DNA from: Bacteroidota bacterium
Lineage (GTDB): Bacteria; Bacteroidota; Bacteroidia; Bacteroidales; Prolixibacteraceae
Assembly (NCBI GenBank): GCA_030706665.1
Contig: JAUZOB010000161.1
Span: 1-7,433, forward strand
Direction: 5' to 3'
Length of the DNA: 7,433 nucleotides
The notes beneath the pieces are model-generated. The model was not told the DNA's origin, searched no databases, and worked only from the letters and a program-made list of their open reading frames with translations. Positions 1 through 5,718 of this stretch are shown here, one piece after another (positions within the stretch are counted from its first letter, which is position 1; each line of letters starts with the position of its first letter). The position numbers and the translations under genes were made by a program.

Positions 1-696
1 CACAATGAACTGGAGGCCTTTTTAAACGGAGGGTTGAAAGGAATCATCGCCAACAAACCCAGAATCATTTCTCCGGCTTGGAAAGCAGGTTTTAACGGAG
101 TACTCGATGCATATATGGGTAAAAAACCTGAACAATTCACCTACAATGGAAAGAGTTATTCCCCTAAATCGTTTGCCGCAGAACTGGGAATTAATCCTGA
201 TGACTATATAGAACTTACCTCATATTCCCATCATCCGTACTATCGCCCTTTCCCGCTGGAAGTTCAGGACAACTGGTCGAATGATCTTTACTACAATCTC
301 CCGATAAAAGAATTGATAGAAGTAATAAACAATGCCATTGATAACGGATACTCTGTTTGTTGGGACGGGGATGTTAGCGAAAGAGAATTCTTGCATCAAT
401 CCGGAATTGCAACATTAACCAAACCGGAATCACTGAGTTTCGATGACTATCGGCAGTCAACGTTTAATAACTGGTCTACTACCGACGATCATCTGATGCA
501 CATCGTAGGAAAAGCAATCGACAAAAACGGGAAGGCCTATTATTATACCAAAAACTCATGGGGATCGGAAAGCAATAAGCTCGGAGGTTTCCTGTATATG
601 TCCGAAGATTATCTACAGGTTAAAACTATTGCTATTTTAGTGAACAAAAAATCAATCCCTTCGTCTATAAATGAAAAACTATTTGGAAAGCAATGA
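1..696 (+). CDS. C1B-family cysteine aminopeptidase (bleomycin hydrolase/PepC-like), C-terminal part, 5' truncated
   Basis: The frame is open from the first base, so the gene starts outside the window and the TTG at 34 is not a credible start. The 231 visible codons are the C-terminal part of a papain-fold peptidase of family C1B. Two of the three catalytic residues are visible: a His in DDHLMH (codon at 490) and the Asn of KNSWG (codon at 553). The N-terminal part with the catalytic Cys is upstream and unseen. Family members are aminopeptidases acting on small peptides. Bacteroidales homologues often carry export signals, but that end is missing here, so location cannot be judged. The segment near the start (HNELEAFLNGG) and the region around codon 75 (SYSHHPYYRPF) are typical of the family. 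The stop overlaps the start of the S4 gene by 4 bp, suggesting translational coupling. Confidence 0.88.
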   Translation, partial: HNELEAFLNGGLKGIIANKPRIISPAWKAGFNGVLDAYMGKKPEQFTYNGKSYSPKSFAAELGINPDDYIELTSYSHHPYYRPFPLEVQDNWSNDLYYNLPIKELIEVINNAIDNGYSVCWDGDVSEREFLHQSGIATLTKPESLSFDDYRQSTFNNWSTTDDHLMHIVGKAIDKNGKAYYYTKNSWGSESNKLGGFLYMSEDYLQVKTIAILVNKKSIPSSINEKLFGKQ

Positions 697-905
697 ATAA
701 AACATACAATCTCAACGGTGAGGAATACATAGAATTGGTAAGCCTCTTGAAAATTCTTAAGATTGCCGAATCCGGCGGACAGGCAAAAATGTTTGTCAGC
801 AATGGAGAAGTTTTACGTAACGGACAACCCGAAAGCCGTAAAAGGGCAAAATTGCGTACAGGTGAAGAAATTGAAATCTTTGGAATAAAAATTCGTATCG
901 AATAA
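693..905 (+). CDS. Small S4-domain RNA-binding protein (YbcJ-like)
   Basis: This 70-residue protein is the size of E. coli YbcJ and aligns with it throughout: an N-terminal beta segment, LVSLLKILKIAESGGQAK (about residues 15-32), then NGEVLRNGQPESRKRAKL and a final GEEIEIFG strand. The whole chain is one S4 fold (alpha-L RNA-binding motif), a cytoplasmic RNA-binding module related to those in ribosomal protein S4 and pseudouridine synthases. The basic stretch ESRKRAKLR (about 47-55) is the expected RNA contact. No catalytic domain is attached. The ATG at 693 overlaps the TGA of the peptidase (ATGA), so the two are probably co-transcribed, although no functional link between them is obvious. 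A hairpin follows 7 bp after the stop. The target RNA is unknown. Confidence 0.9.
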   Translation: MNKTYNLNGEEYIELVSLLKILKIAESGGQAKMFVSNGEVLRNGQPESRKRAKLRTGEEIEIFGIKIRIE

Positions 906-912
906 AAAGGAA

Positions 913-939
913 AGAAGCCGGTGGGGTAAACCGGCTTCT
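913..939 (+). terminator. Hairpin after the S4 gene, probable terminator
   Basis: A perfect 9-bp inverted repeat (AGAAGCCGG at 913-921, CCGGCTTCT at 931-939), extendable to 10 bp by T922-A930, begins 8 bp after the stop codon. The T-rich tract is poor: only a run of five T at 953-957, 14 nt downstream. Position and stem strength favour transcript 3'-end formation, but the missing U-tract makes efficiency uncertain. Confidence 0.6.
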
Positions 940-1308
940 AAATACTTGTGCGTTTTTGTGGCAAACCTAATTGATTTCTAATTCTAATTAGGAGAGGAAT
1001 AGAAACAAATAAGCATTTATTGATAGGACTCGATTTCAAAAGTAAAAGAAATGTTCTATCAAGATTCGCCCATTTTGATTAAATAGTATGAATTGACGTT
1101 TTTCGGAAATGAACTGCTGATTTTTTTTCAAATTTGCTGACCATTCACCGATAAATTGATTTTTTAGCATTTGCACGCTAAGCAAGAAATAATCGGTCTA
1201 TTTTCCTGATAATACGATAGTTCTGATTATCAGAAACATTTGTTTAATTATATGCAGCAAAAAGAAAAATTTGCATTCGCCCTCATTTTTACACTAACTT
1301 ATAGGAAA
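940..1308. other. Convergent intergenic region, AT-rich, no gene recognised
   Basis: About 370 bp separate the hairpin after the S4 gene from the 3' end of the acetyltransferase gene on the other strand. It is AT-rich, with a stop-dense reading on both strands. It holds an inverted repeat CCTAATT/AATTAGG (966-972 and 986-992) with no T-tract after it, and the palindrome listed separately at 1221-1235. Short frames exist, for example 1252-1344 (+), but none has supporting features. For two genes that converge the gap is longer than is needed for terminators alone. Confidence 0.5.
1206..1235. repeat. 15-nt palindrome with an upstream matching half-site
   Basis: TTCTGATTATCAGAA (1221-1235) is palindromic apart from its centre base. 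A further CTGATAAT at 1206-1213 is the exact complement of ATTATCAG at 1226-1233, so the three half-sites can also form an 8-bp stem with a 12-nt loop. It could be an operator-like protein-binding site or an RNA hairpin near the 3' end of the acetyltransferase transcript. No gene start is close by in the right orientation, so the role is open. Confidence 0.4.
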
Positions 1309-1866
1309 TCAGAAGAAACTTTTCCGAATCCATTCGCTTTTTAAGAGGCTGTAAACTTCAAGATCAATGAAGAAAGATTTATGCTTTTCGCCTTCCCGTT
1401 CTATCCCCTCAAACGTAAATCCCAATTTTTTAGGAATCGCTGCACTTTGATGATTTCCGACACCGCAACGAATCTTAACCCTGTTCATATTTAAGTTCTT
1501 AAAAGCAAAACCTATCATCTTTTCTGCTGCTCTTACCGCAATTCCCTTCTTTTGCATCTTCTCGGCCAACCAATATCCGATTTCAGTATGGCAATTCCCC
1601 CAATCTGTATCGCGGAAGCCAATTAAACCGGCGAAACGACCCTCATACCAGAGTGTAAAGACATCGTCACGTCGTTCGTAAGCCGATTTGCGCAATACTC
1701 CTTTAATGTAAAGCTTCGTATCTTCGACAGCATAGGTGTAATCGACAAAAGGAAGCCATTTCCGCAGGTAAAAACGATCCTGATTAATGGTTTCAAAGAT
1801 AACGGAAGCATCCTCCATCCGCAGAGGTGCCATATACAGTTTTTCGTCAATGATCAGGTTTTCCAT
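1309..1866 (-). CDS. GNAT-family N-acetyltransferase, RimJ/RimL-like
   Basis: The 185-residue protein has the length and layout of RimJ/RimL-type GNAT enzymes, which transfer acetyl from acetyl-CoA to protein N-termini or small-molecule amines. Visible are the N-terminal beta strand with LRMEDA (15-20), the RFYLRKWLPF segment (31-40), the acetyl-CoA motif EIGYWLAEKMQKKGIA (95-110, with QKKGIA as the Q/R-x-x-G-x-A pyrophosphate loop), and the C-terminal GNHQSAAIPKKLGFTFEG (137-154). The substrate cannot be told from sequence; ribosomal-protein acetylation is only the family label. An upstream in-frame TTG at 1872 exists, but the ATG at 1866 is preferred. A TAnnTTTG box lies 29 bp upstream on this strand. 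The gene is monocistronic and divergent from the cyclophilin gene. No clear terminator was seen after its stop. Confidence 0.88.
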   Translation of the reverse strand: MENLIIDEKLYMAPLRMEDASVIFETINQDRFYLRKWLPFVDYTYAVEDTKLYIKGVLRKSAYERRDDVFTLWYEGRFAGLIGFRDTDWGNCHTEIGYWLAEKMQKKGIAVRAAEKMIGFAFKNLNMNRVKIRCGVGNHQSAAIPKKLGFTFEGIEREGEKHKSFFIDLEVYSLLKSEWIRKSFF

Positions 1867-1894
1867 AAACAAAAGCTATTTATACTTCATCATT

Positions 1895-1902
1895 CAAAAA
1901 TA
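1895..1902 (-). promoter_or_regulatory. Bacteroidota -7 promoter box for the acetyltransferase gene
   Basis: The minus strand reads TATTTTTG, a match to TAnnTTTG, ending 28 nt before the ATG at 1866. The expected start of transcription is a few bases downstream, giving a leader of about 20-25 nt. No convincing TTTG-type -33 element was found at the usual spacing. Confidence 0.5.
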
Positions 1903-1925
1903 ATCATCCTGAAAAAGGAATTAAA

Positions 1926-1933
1926 TATATTTG
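1926..1933 (+). promoter_or_regulatory. Bacteroidota -7 promoter box for the cyclophilin gene
   Basis: TATATTTG matches TAnnTTTG and ends 24 nt before the ATG at 1958. The TTG at 1931-1933 is the 3' half of this box, which argues that it is not a start codon, because transcription would begin downstream of it. The box is 23 bp from the divergent box at 1895-1902, so the two promoters overlap. No clear -33 element is visible. Confidence 0.6.
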
Positions 1934-1957
1934 CAAAAACAAATTCAGATATTTTAC

Positions 1958-2788
1958 ATGAACAGGTTACGGCCAATAATACTTCTTTTCTTAACATTTT
2001 ATTATTTGTCAGGCTTCAGTGTAAATCAATCAATTAAAAAATCGAAAGAGAAAATGATAATCATTCAGACAGACCTTGGGGATTTAAAGGTCAAATTATA
2101 CGACCAAACGCCCCTTCACCGTGATAATTTCATCAAACTGGTTCAGGAAGGTTTCTACGACGGGACTCTTTTCCACCGTATCATAAAAGATTTCATGATA
2201 CAGGGAGGCGATCCTGACTCTAAAACTGCAAAGCCCGGACAGTCACTGGGGTCCGGAGATCTCGGTTACACCGTGCCCGCTGAATTCGTACCCGAACTGT
2301 TTCACAAAAAGGGAGTACTGGCTGCTGCCCGCCAGGGAGATCCTGTAAATCCGGAAAAAAGATCCTCTGCTTCCCAATTTTACATCGTCCAGGGGAGGGT
2401 ATTTTCCAATGGAGCACTCGATTCTCTCGAAGCTCAGTCCAATATGCGGCTGCAAAGAGATATTACGATGAAAATTCAATCAGAACACCGCGACGAATTG
2501 TTGACACTGCGGAAAGAACGGAAAGTGGCTGAGTTCAATGATCTTATTGAGAAGCTCGAACTAGAAGCCAAAGAACGATTGAAGAATTCGAATCCGTTTA
2601 AATTTTCTCCGGAACAACGGAAAGTATATACCACAATCGGCGGAACCCCTCATTTAGACCGGGAGTATACGGTTTTCGGAGAAATTGTCGAAGGACTTGA
2701 CATCATTGATGAAATTGCCAATTCTGCAACCGATCCGGGTGATCGTCCGGTAAAAGATATTCGTATGAAAATAGTGATGCTGCCCTGA
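1958..2788 (+). CDS. Cyclophilin-type peptidylprolyl cis-trans isomerase, probably exported
   Basis: The protein has 276 residues from ATG 1958. It opens with two basic residues, then a hydrophobic stretch (about 7-20) resembling a signal peptide or membrane anchor. No lipobox Cys is present. The cyclophilin domain starts near residue 33 (MIIIQTD). Catalytic-site matches are FHR (R74, equivalent to CypA R55), FMIQGGD (F79, Q82) and ASQFYI (Q140, F141). In HLDREYTVFG the CypA Trp121 position is His (232) and the His126 position is Tyr (237), substitutions I associate with bacterial cyclophilins. About 70 charged, helix-prone residues (roughly 150-220) interrupt the domain between the SQFYI and HLDREYTVFG strands; canonical single-domain cyclophilins are about 165 residues. 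It probably assists protein folding in the periplasm. The start at 1931 is rejected because it lies in the promoter box; ATG 2054 would remove the signal. Confidence 0.92.
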   Translation: MNRLRPIILLFLTFYYLSGFSVNQSIKKSKEKMIIIQTDLGDLKVKLYDQTPLHRDNFIKLVQEGFYDGTLFHRIIKDFMIQGGDPDSKTAKPGQSLGSGDLGYTVPAEFVPELFHKKGVLAAARQGDPVNPEKRSSASQFYIVQGRVFSNGALDSLEAQSNMRLQRDITMKIQSEHRDELLTLRKERKVAEFNDLIEKLELEAKERLKNSNPFKFSPEQRKVYTTIGGTPHLDREYTVFGEIVEGLDIIDEIANSATDPGDRPVKDIRMKIVMLP

Positions 2789-2866
2789 TAATGTTAATGT
2801 TTCGCAATATTCCCGATGCAATGTCCCCTTTTTTAGAAAATCAAAGACAGGTTTCGGGGGTTTTAT

Positions 2867-2874
2867 TAATTTTG
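2867..2874 (+). promoter_or_regulatory. Bacteroidota -7 promoter box for pheS
   Basis: TAATTTTG matches TAnnTTTG and ends 29 nt before the pheS ATG. A -33 element is not evident. The 115-bp gap after the cyclophilin stop, together with this box, suggests that pheS has its own promoter. I found no convincing terminator between the two genes, so read-through is possible. Confidence 0.5.
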
Positions 2875-2903
2875 TAGTTGGTCAGTATCAAAAAGAAAGA
2901 ATA

Positions 2904-3923
2904 ATGTTAGACAAGATCAAACAGCTTCAGGAAGAGATTGGCACCCTGGTAGCAAAAAGCAAGGAAGAAACAGAACAACTGCGTATTAAATACCTGAGTA
3001 AGAAAGGAAGTATCTCGCAATTGTTCGATGAATTTAAAAATGTTCCATCAGAGATGAAACGCGAAATCGGTCAGGCACTGAATATTTTAAAGAATCAGGC
3101 TACCGAAAGAATCAATGATCTGAAGGAAACATTCGAAGAACAAGGGAATGAAACCGGTTCTGTCGACCTGACCATGCCCGGGGATTCCATGAAACCGGGA
3201 ACCCGTCATCCCATCTCACTTGTTAAAAACGAAATTAGCGAAATATTCAACCGTCTGGGCTTTAAAATTGCCGAAGGCCCTGAGATCGAAGACGACTGGC
3301 ATGTATTCTCTGCATTGAACTTCCCGTTGGAACACCCGGCGAGAGATATGCAGGACACTTTCTTCATTGAAAAAGATCCGGACGTATTGCTCCGAACACA
3401 TACCTCAAGCGTACAGGTACGTGTTATGGAACACACTCAGCCGCCAATCCGTGCTATTTTCCCGGGAAGAGTCTTCCGTAACGAAGCAATATCTGCCCGT
3501 GCACACTGCTTCTTCCACCAGGTAGAAGGTCTGTATGTCGATGAAAACGTTTCTTTCTCCGACTTACGCCAGACACTGCTTTATTTCGCAAAAGAAATGT
3601 TCGGAGAGGACACCAGTATCCGTCTTCGCCCTTCTTATTTCCCATTTACCGAACCTTCTGCCGAAATGGACATCTCTTGTTCCATCTGCGGAGGAAAAGG
3701 TTGCGCCATGTGTAAAGGGACCGGATGGGTTGAAATTCTCGGTTGCGGCATGGTCGATCCGGCCGTGCTTGACTCTTGCGGCATCGACAGCAAGAAATAT
3801 ACCGGTTTTGCCTTTGGTATGGGGGTTGAACGAATCACCAACCTGAAATACCAGGTGAAAGACCTGCGGTTATTCTTCGAAAACGACGTGCGCTTCCTGA
3901 AACAATTCGAATCAGCTTATTAA
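2904..3923 (+). CDS. pheS: Phenylalanine--tRNA ligase alpha subunit
   Basis: This 339-residue protein is full length for the catalytic alpha subunit of the cytoplasmic alpha2-beta2 enzyme that charges tRNA-Phe. It has an N-terminal coiled-coil arm (about 1-85), then the class II synthetase core: HPISLVKNEI (102-111), GF..AEGPEIE (119-129), NFPLEHPARD (139-148), THTSSVQ (165-171), motif 2 around FPGRVFRNE (186-194) with HCFFHQVEG (201-209), and motif 3 GFAFGMGVERI (301-311). Between PFTEPSAE and GWVEILGCGMV is a Cys4 insertion, C259-x2-C262-x4-C267-x2-C270, rich in Gly like a DnaJ-type zinc knuckle; E. coli PheS lacks it. pheT is not adjacent, so the subunits are probably encoded apart. The ATG at 2904 follows an A-rich, purine-biased leader without a strong Shine-Dalgarno sequence. 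Confidence 0.97.
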   Translation: MLDKIKQLQEEIGTLVAKSKEETEQLRIKYLSKKGSISQLFDEFKNVPSEMKREIGQALNILKNQATERINDLKETFEEQGNETGSVDLTMPGDSMKPGTRHPISLVKNEISEIFNRLGFKIAEGPEIEDDWHVFSALNFPLEHPARDMQDTFFIEKDPDVLLRTHTSSVQVRVMEHTQPPIRAIFPGRVFRNEAISARAHCFFHQVEGLYVDENVSFSDLRQTLLYFAKEMFGEDTSIRLRPSYFPFTEPSAEMDISCSICGGKGCAMCKGTGWVEILGCGMVDPAVLDSCGIDSKKYTGFAFGMGVERITNLKYQVKDLRLFFENDVRFLKQFESAY

Positions 3924-3946
3924 AATTATTCTCTGTTTATATAGTA

Positions 3947-3976
3947 AAAGCCGCCCATAAAGCGGCTTTCTTTTTT
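3947..3976 (+). terminator. Intrinsic terminator of pheS
   Basis: A perfect 8-bp stem (AAAGCCGC 3947-3954, GCGGCTTT 3962-3969) with a 7-nt loop is followed by C and six T (3971-3976). It lies 23 bp after the pheS stop and is the best rho-independent terminator in the window. Confidence 0.92.
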
Positions 3977-4080
3977 ATCCCCTCTCGCTTATTGTATTTT
4001 TCATCCAATTGTTGTATCTTTTTTTTCGTAAAGATGATGTCATGCTTTTGCATTTGCAGTTCAACAATTTATTAAGCAGA

Positions 4081-4159
4081 AACCCTTATAGAATAAGGTT
4101 CTCCCGATTGCCATTGTTTTAACAGGAAAGCAGGAGAAACTAAAATTTTCTGCTCCTGC
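4081..4159. repeat. Two hairpin-forming repeats upstream of the pterin operon
   Basis: Two hairpins lie in the 239-bp gap between the pheS terminator and the next gene. At 4081-4100, AACC and TTA pair with TAAGGTT around a one-base bulge. At 4130-4136 and 4153-4159, GCAGGAG pairs perfectly with CTCCTGC across a 16-nt AT-rich loop. Neither has a T-tract on the plus strand, so they are not obvious terminators. They could sit in the leader of the operon, but I do not recognise a known riboswitch, and no TAnnTTTG box was found to place a transcription start. Confidence 0.35.
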
Positions 4160-4215
4160 CGAACAAAAAAGCGACTTCTTCTGTAGTATACAGGGTTAAA
4201 GCAATTGGGAAACAC

Positions 4216-4950
4216 ATGAAAAAAACAGCCTTAATAACCGGAAGTGCCCGCAGACTTGGTAATGCAATGGCATTACACTTGGCCGGGAGAGGCTGGAATA
4301 TTGCAATCCATTATAACCAGTCTGCCTACGCTGCGGTAAAACTGAAATCAGAGCTCTCCGAAAAATTTCCAAACAACAGTTATGATATCATCAAGGCGAA
4401 TCTTGTCGATCTGACTGAGGTTCAAAGGCTCATTCCCGAAACGATGGAAAAGTTCGGAAAGATTGATCTTCTGATCAACAATGCCTCTGTCTTTGAACCC
4501 TCATTCCTTACAGATACTACGCCTGACCTGTTTCAAACCCAGATGGACATCAACTTCAGAGCACCCTTTTTCCTGATCCGGGACTATGCACACATGCAGA
4601 ACGAAGGGCTGATTATAAATCTACTGGATACCCGTATTACCCGAAGCGAATCGAATTATGCGGCTTATACCCTGTCCAAGAAAGCGCTGTGGGAGCTTAC
4701 CAAGATGGCCGCTTTCGAGCTGGGGCCCTATTTCAGGGTAAATGCAATCGCTCCGGGAGCAATTCTTCCTCCCGACGATAAAGATTCCGTATACCTTGAA
4801 AATATGGCACAAAGGATTCCCATGAAACGTCCCGGCGGTGTCGACCCAGTGTTGCAGAGCCTCGATTATATACTCGAAAACGATTATCTAACCGGTCAAA
4901 TCCTATTTTGTGACGGGGGAGAGCATATCGGAAGACGCGATAACCCTTGA
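4216..4950 (+). CDS. SDR oxidoreductase of the pteridine reductase type (PTR1/FolM-like)
   Basis: This 244-residue short-chain dehydrogenase/reductase carries marks of the pteridine-reductase subgroup rather than generic SDRs. The nucleotide loop is TGSARRLG (8-15), with Arg where most SDRs have Gly, followed by HYNQS (32-36) as in PTR1 (HYxxS). NNAS (88-91) is followed by F93, at the position of the PTR1 pterin-stacking Phe. The catalytic set is D138, Y151, K155 in NLLD...YTLSK, with Asp in place of the usual SDR Ser, as in PTR1. The C-terminal DGG (233-235) is also typical. The expected reaction is NADPH reduction of a dihydropterin (dihydromonapterin, dihydrobiopterin or dihydrofolate); which one is not decidable here. 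It leads an operon with folB (12 bp downstream) and folK, which supports a pterin substrate. ATG 4216 fits the N-terminal strand well. Confidence 0.85.
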   Translation: MKKTALITGSARRLGNAMALHLAGRGWNIAIHYNQSAYAAVKLKSELSEKFPNNSYDIIKANLVDLTEVQRLIPETMEKFGKIDLLINNASVFEPSFLTDTTPDLFQTQMDINFRAPFFLIRDYAHMQNEGLIINLLDTRITRSESNYAAYTLSKKALWELTKMAAFELGPYFRVNAIAPGAILPPDDKDSVYLENMAQRIPMKRPGGVDPVLQSLDYILENDYLTGQILFCDGGEHIGRRDNP

Positions 4951-4962
4951 ATATTGATCTAT

Positions 4963-5313
4963 ATGCCAATCATACGTGTTAAAAACCTCAGGCTAAGAAC
5001 ATTTATTGGTTTTAATCCTGAAGAGAAGACCAATAAACAAGATGTGATCATTAACGTATATCTCGAGACTGATATGACAGAACCGATGCGTAATGATCAG
5101 TTAAGCAGTTTTGTTGATTACAAGGCAATCACTAAAAAGGTTATCCGGTTTGTCGAAGAAAGCCGGTTTAATCTTTTAGAAGCACTAACACAGGGAATCC
5201 TCGATCAAATTATGGAGGAACCTCAAATTATACGTGCACGGGTAGAAGTAGATAAACCCCATGCATTACGTTTTGCAGAATCTGTATCAGTTGAACTTGA
5301 AGCTCAAAAATAA
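4963..5313 (+). CDS. folB: Dihydroneopterin aldolase
   Basis: This 116-residue cytoplasmic enzyme of folate synthesis converts 7,8-dihydroneopterin to 6-hydroxymethyl-7,8-dihydropterin plus glycolaldehyde. Visible family features are TFIGFNPEE (13-21, with the conserved Glu after the Gly), SSFVDYKAI (48-56, with conserved Tyr53), NLLEALTQ (70-77, with Glu73 that binds the pterin) and VEVDKPHAL (94-102, with catalytic Lys98). Family members form ring-shaped oligomers. The paralogue FolX (dihydroneopterin triphosphate epimerase) has the same fold and cannot be fully excluded, but the adjacent folK favours FolB. An in-frame TTG at 4954 precedes it, but ATG 4963 gives the usual N-terminus (a short strand before LRLRTFIG). 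The TAA overlaps the folK ATG by one base (TAATG). Confidence 0.9.
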   Translation: MPIIRVKNLRLRTFIGFNPEEKTNKQDVIINVYLETDMTEPMRNDQLSSFVDYKAITKKVIRFVEESRFNLLEALTQGILDQIMEEPQIIRARVEVDKPHALRFAESVSVELEAQK

Positions 5314-5699
5314 TGGAAAGCAGTTGCATCATTGGAATAGGATCAAACATCCATCCTTACGAAAATATTTACGAAGCGGTAAAGATCCTCGAGGAAGAAT
5401 TTGAAGTCATACAATGCACTTCTTTTGCCCATACCAAGCCCCTAGGGATAACCGATCAGCCTGAATTTCTGAATGGAGCAATCCTTCTACATACCCTTTT
5501 GGGAATTAACGAGATGAACATCCGGCTCAAGTCTATCGAAAAGTTCTTAGGACGCGACCGCAGCCAGCCGAAAGACGGGCCCCGTACCATCGATCTGGAT
5601 GTTGTTGCCTGGAATGGCAAAATTGTCGATGAAGACTACTATAAACGCGATTTTCTAAAGAAAGCTGTCGACGAGCTGTTTAAAGCGGAAAAAGTTTAA
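5313..5699 (+). CDS. folK: 6-hydroxymethyl-7,8-dihydropterin pyrophosphokinase, short form
   Basis: The enzyme uses ATP to pyrophosphorylate the FolB product, making the substrate of dihydropteroate synthase. The core is intact: IGIGSNIHP near the N-terminus (7-15), QPEFLNGAILL (49-59), the LGRDRSQPKDGPRTIDLDVV stretch (79-98) including the HPPK signature, and the magnesium-binding Asp pair D94 and D96. The chain is only 128 residues against about 158 in E. coli. After the signature it shrinks to VDEDYYKRDFLKKAVDEL and lacks the usual PHPRL-type loop and following strand. No frameshift is evident, so this looks like a compact form rather than a broken gene. It may be a paralogue of a standard folK elsewhere; activity is likely but not certain. 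Start ATG 5313 is translationally coupled to folB. Its stop is 8 bp from the convergent queE stop. Confidence 0.85.
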   Translation: MESSCIIGIGSNIHPYENIYEAVKILEEEFEVIQCTSFAHTKPLGITDQPEFLNGAILLHTLLGINEMNIRLKSIEKFLGRDRSQPKDGPRTIDLDVVAWNGKIVDEDYYKRDFLKKAVDELFKAEKV

Positions 5700-5702
5700 A
5701 CA

Positions 5703-5718
5703 GAATTCTATGGAATTC
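5703..5718. repeat. Inverted repeat at the folK/queE convergence
   Basis: GAATTC at 5703-5708 and again at 5713-5718 can form a 6-bp, AT-rich stem with a 4-nt loop that spans the gap and the end of queE. It is the only structure at the junction and is too weak to call a terminator. The two operons therefore probably read into each other unless termination occurs inside the opposing gene. Confidence 0.3.

Noticed and set aside
966..992. CCTAATT/AATTAGG hairpin as a second terminator after the S4 gene
   Set aside because: AT-rich 7-bp stem with an 11-nt or longer loop and no T-run after it on either strand.
1252..1344. 30-codon plus-strand frame (MQQKEKFAFALIF...) just after the palindrome
   Set aside because: It runs antisense into the end of the acetyltransferase gene, has no TAnnTTTG box at a sensible distance, and is short enough to be chance.
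1931..1957. TTG start adding nine residues to the cyclophilin
   Set aside because: The codon is part of the TATATTTG promoter box, so it would not be in the mRNA, and ATG 1958 gives a cleaner signal-like N-terminus.
2825..2860. CCCC...GGGG pairing between the cyclophilin and pheS as a terminator
   Set aside because: Only four base pairs close a loop of nearly 30 nt, so it is not a credible stable hairpin.
3535..3846. 103-codon frame inside pheS on the same strand
   Set aside because: It lies wholly within pheS, which has full-length family motifs in its own frame; this is a shadow of that coding sequence.
4130..4159. Inverted repeat upstream of the pterin operon as a tetrahydrofolate riboswitch
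   Set aside because: The sequence does not resemble the THF riboswitch consensus, and no conserved core was found around it; kept only as a repeat.
4733..4969. 78-codon minus-strand frame across the end of the reductase gene
   Set aside because: Antisense to a well-supported gene and without any recognisable motif.
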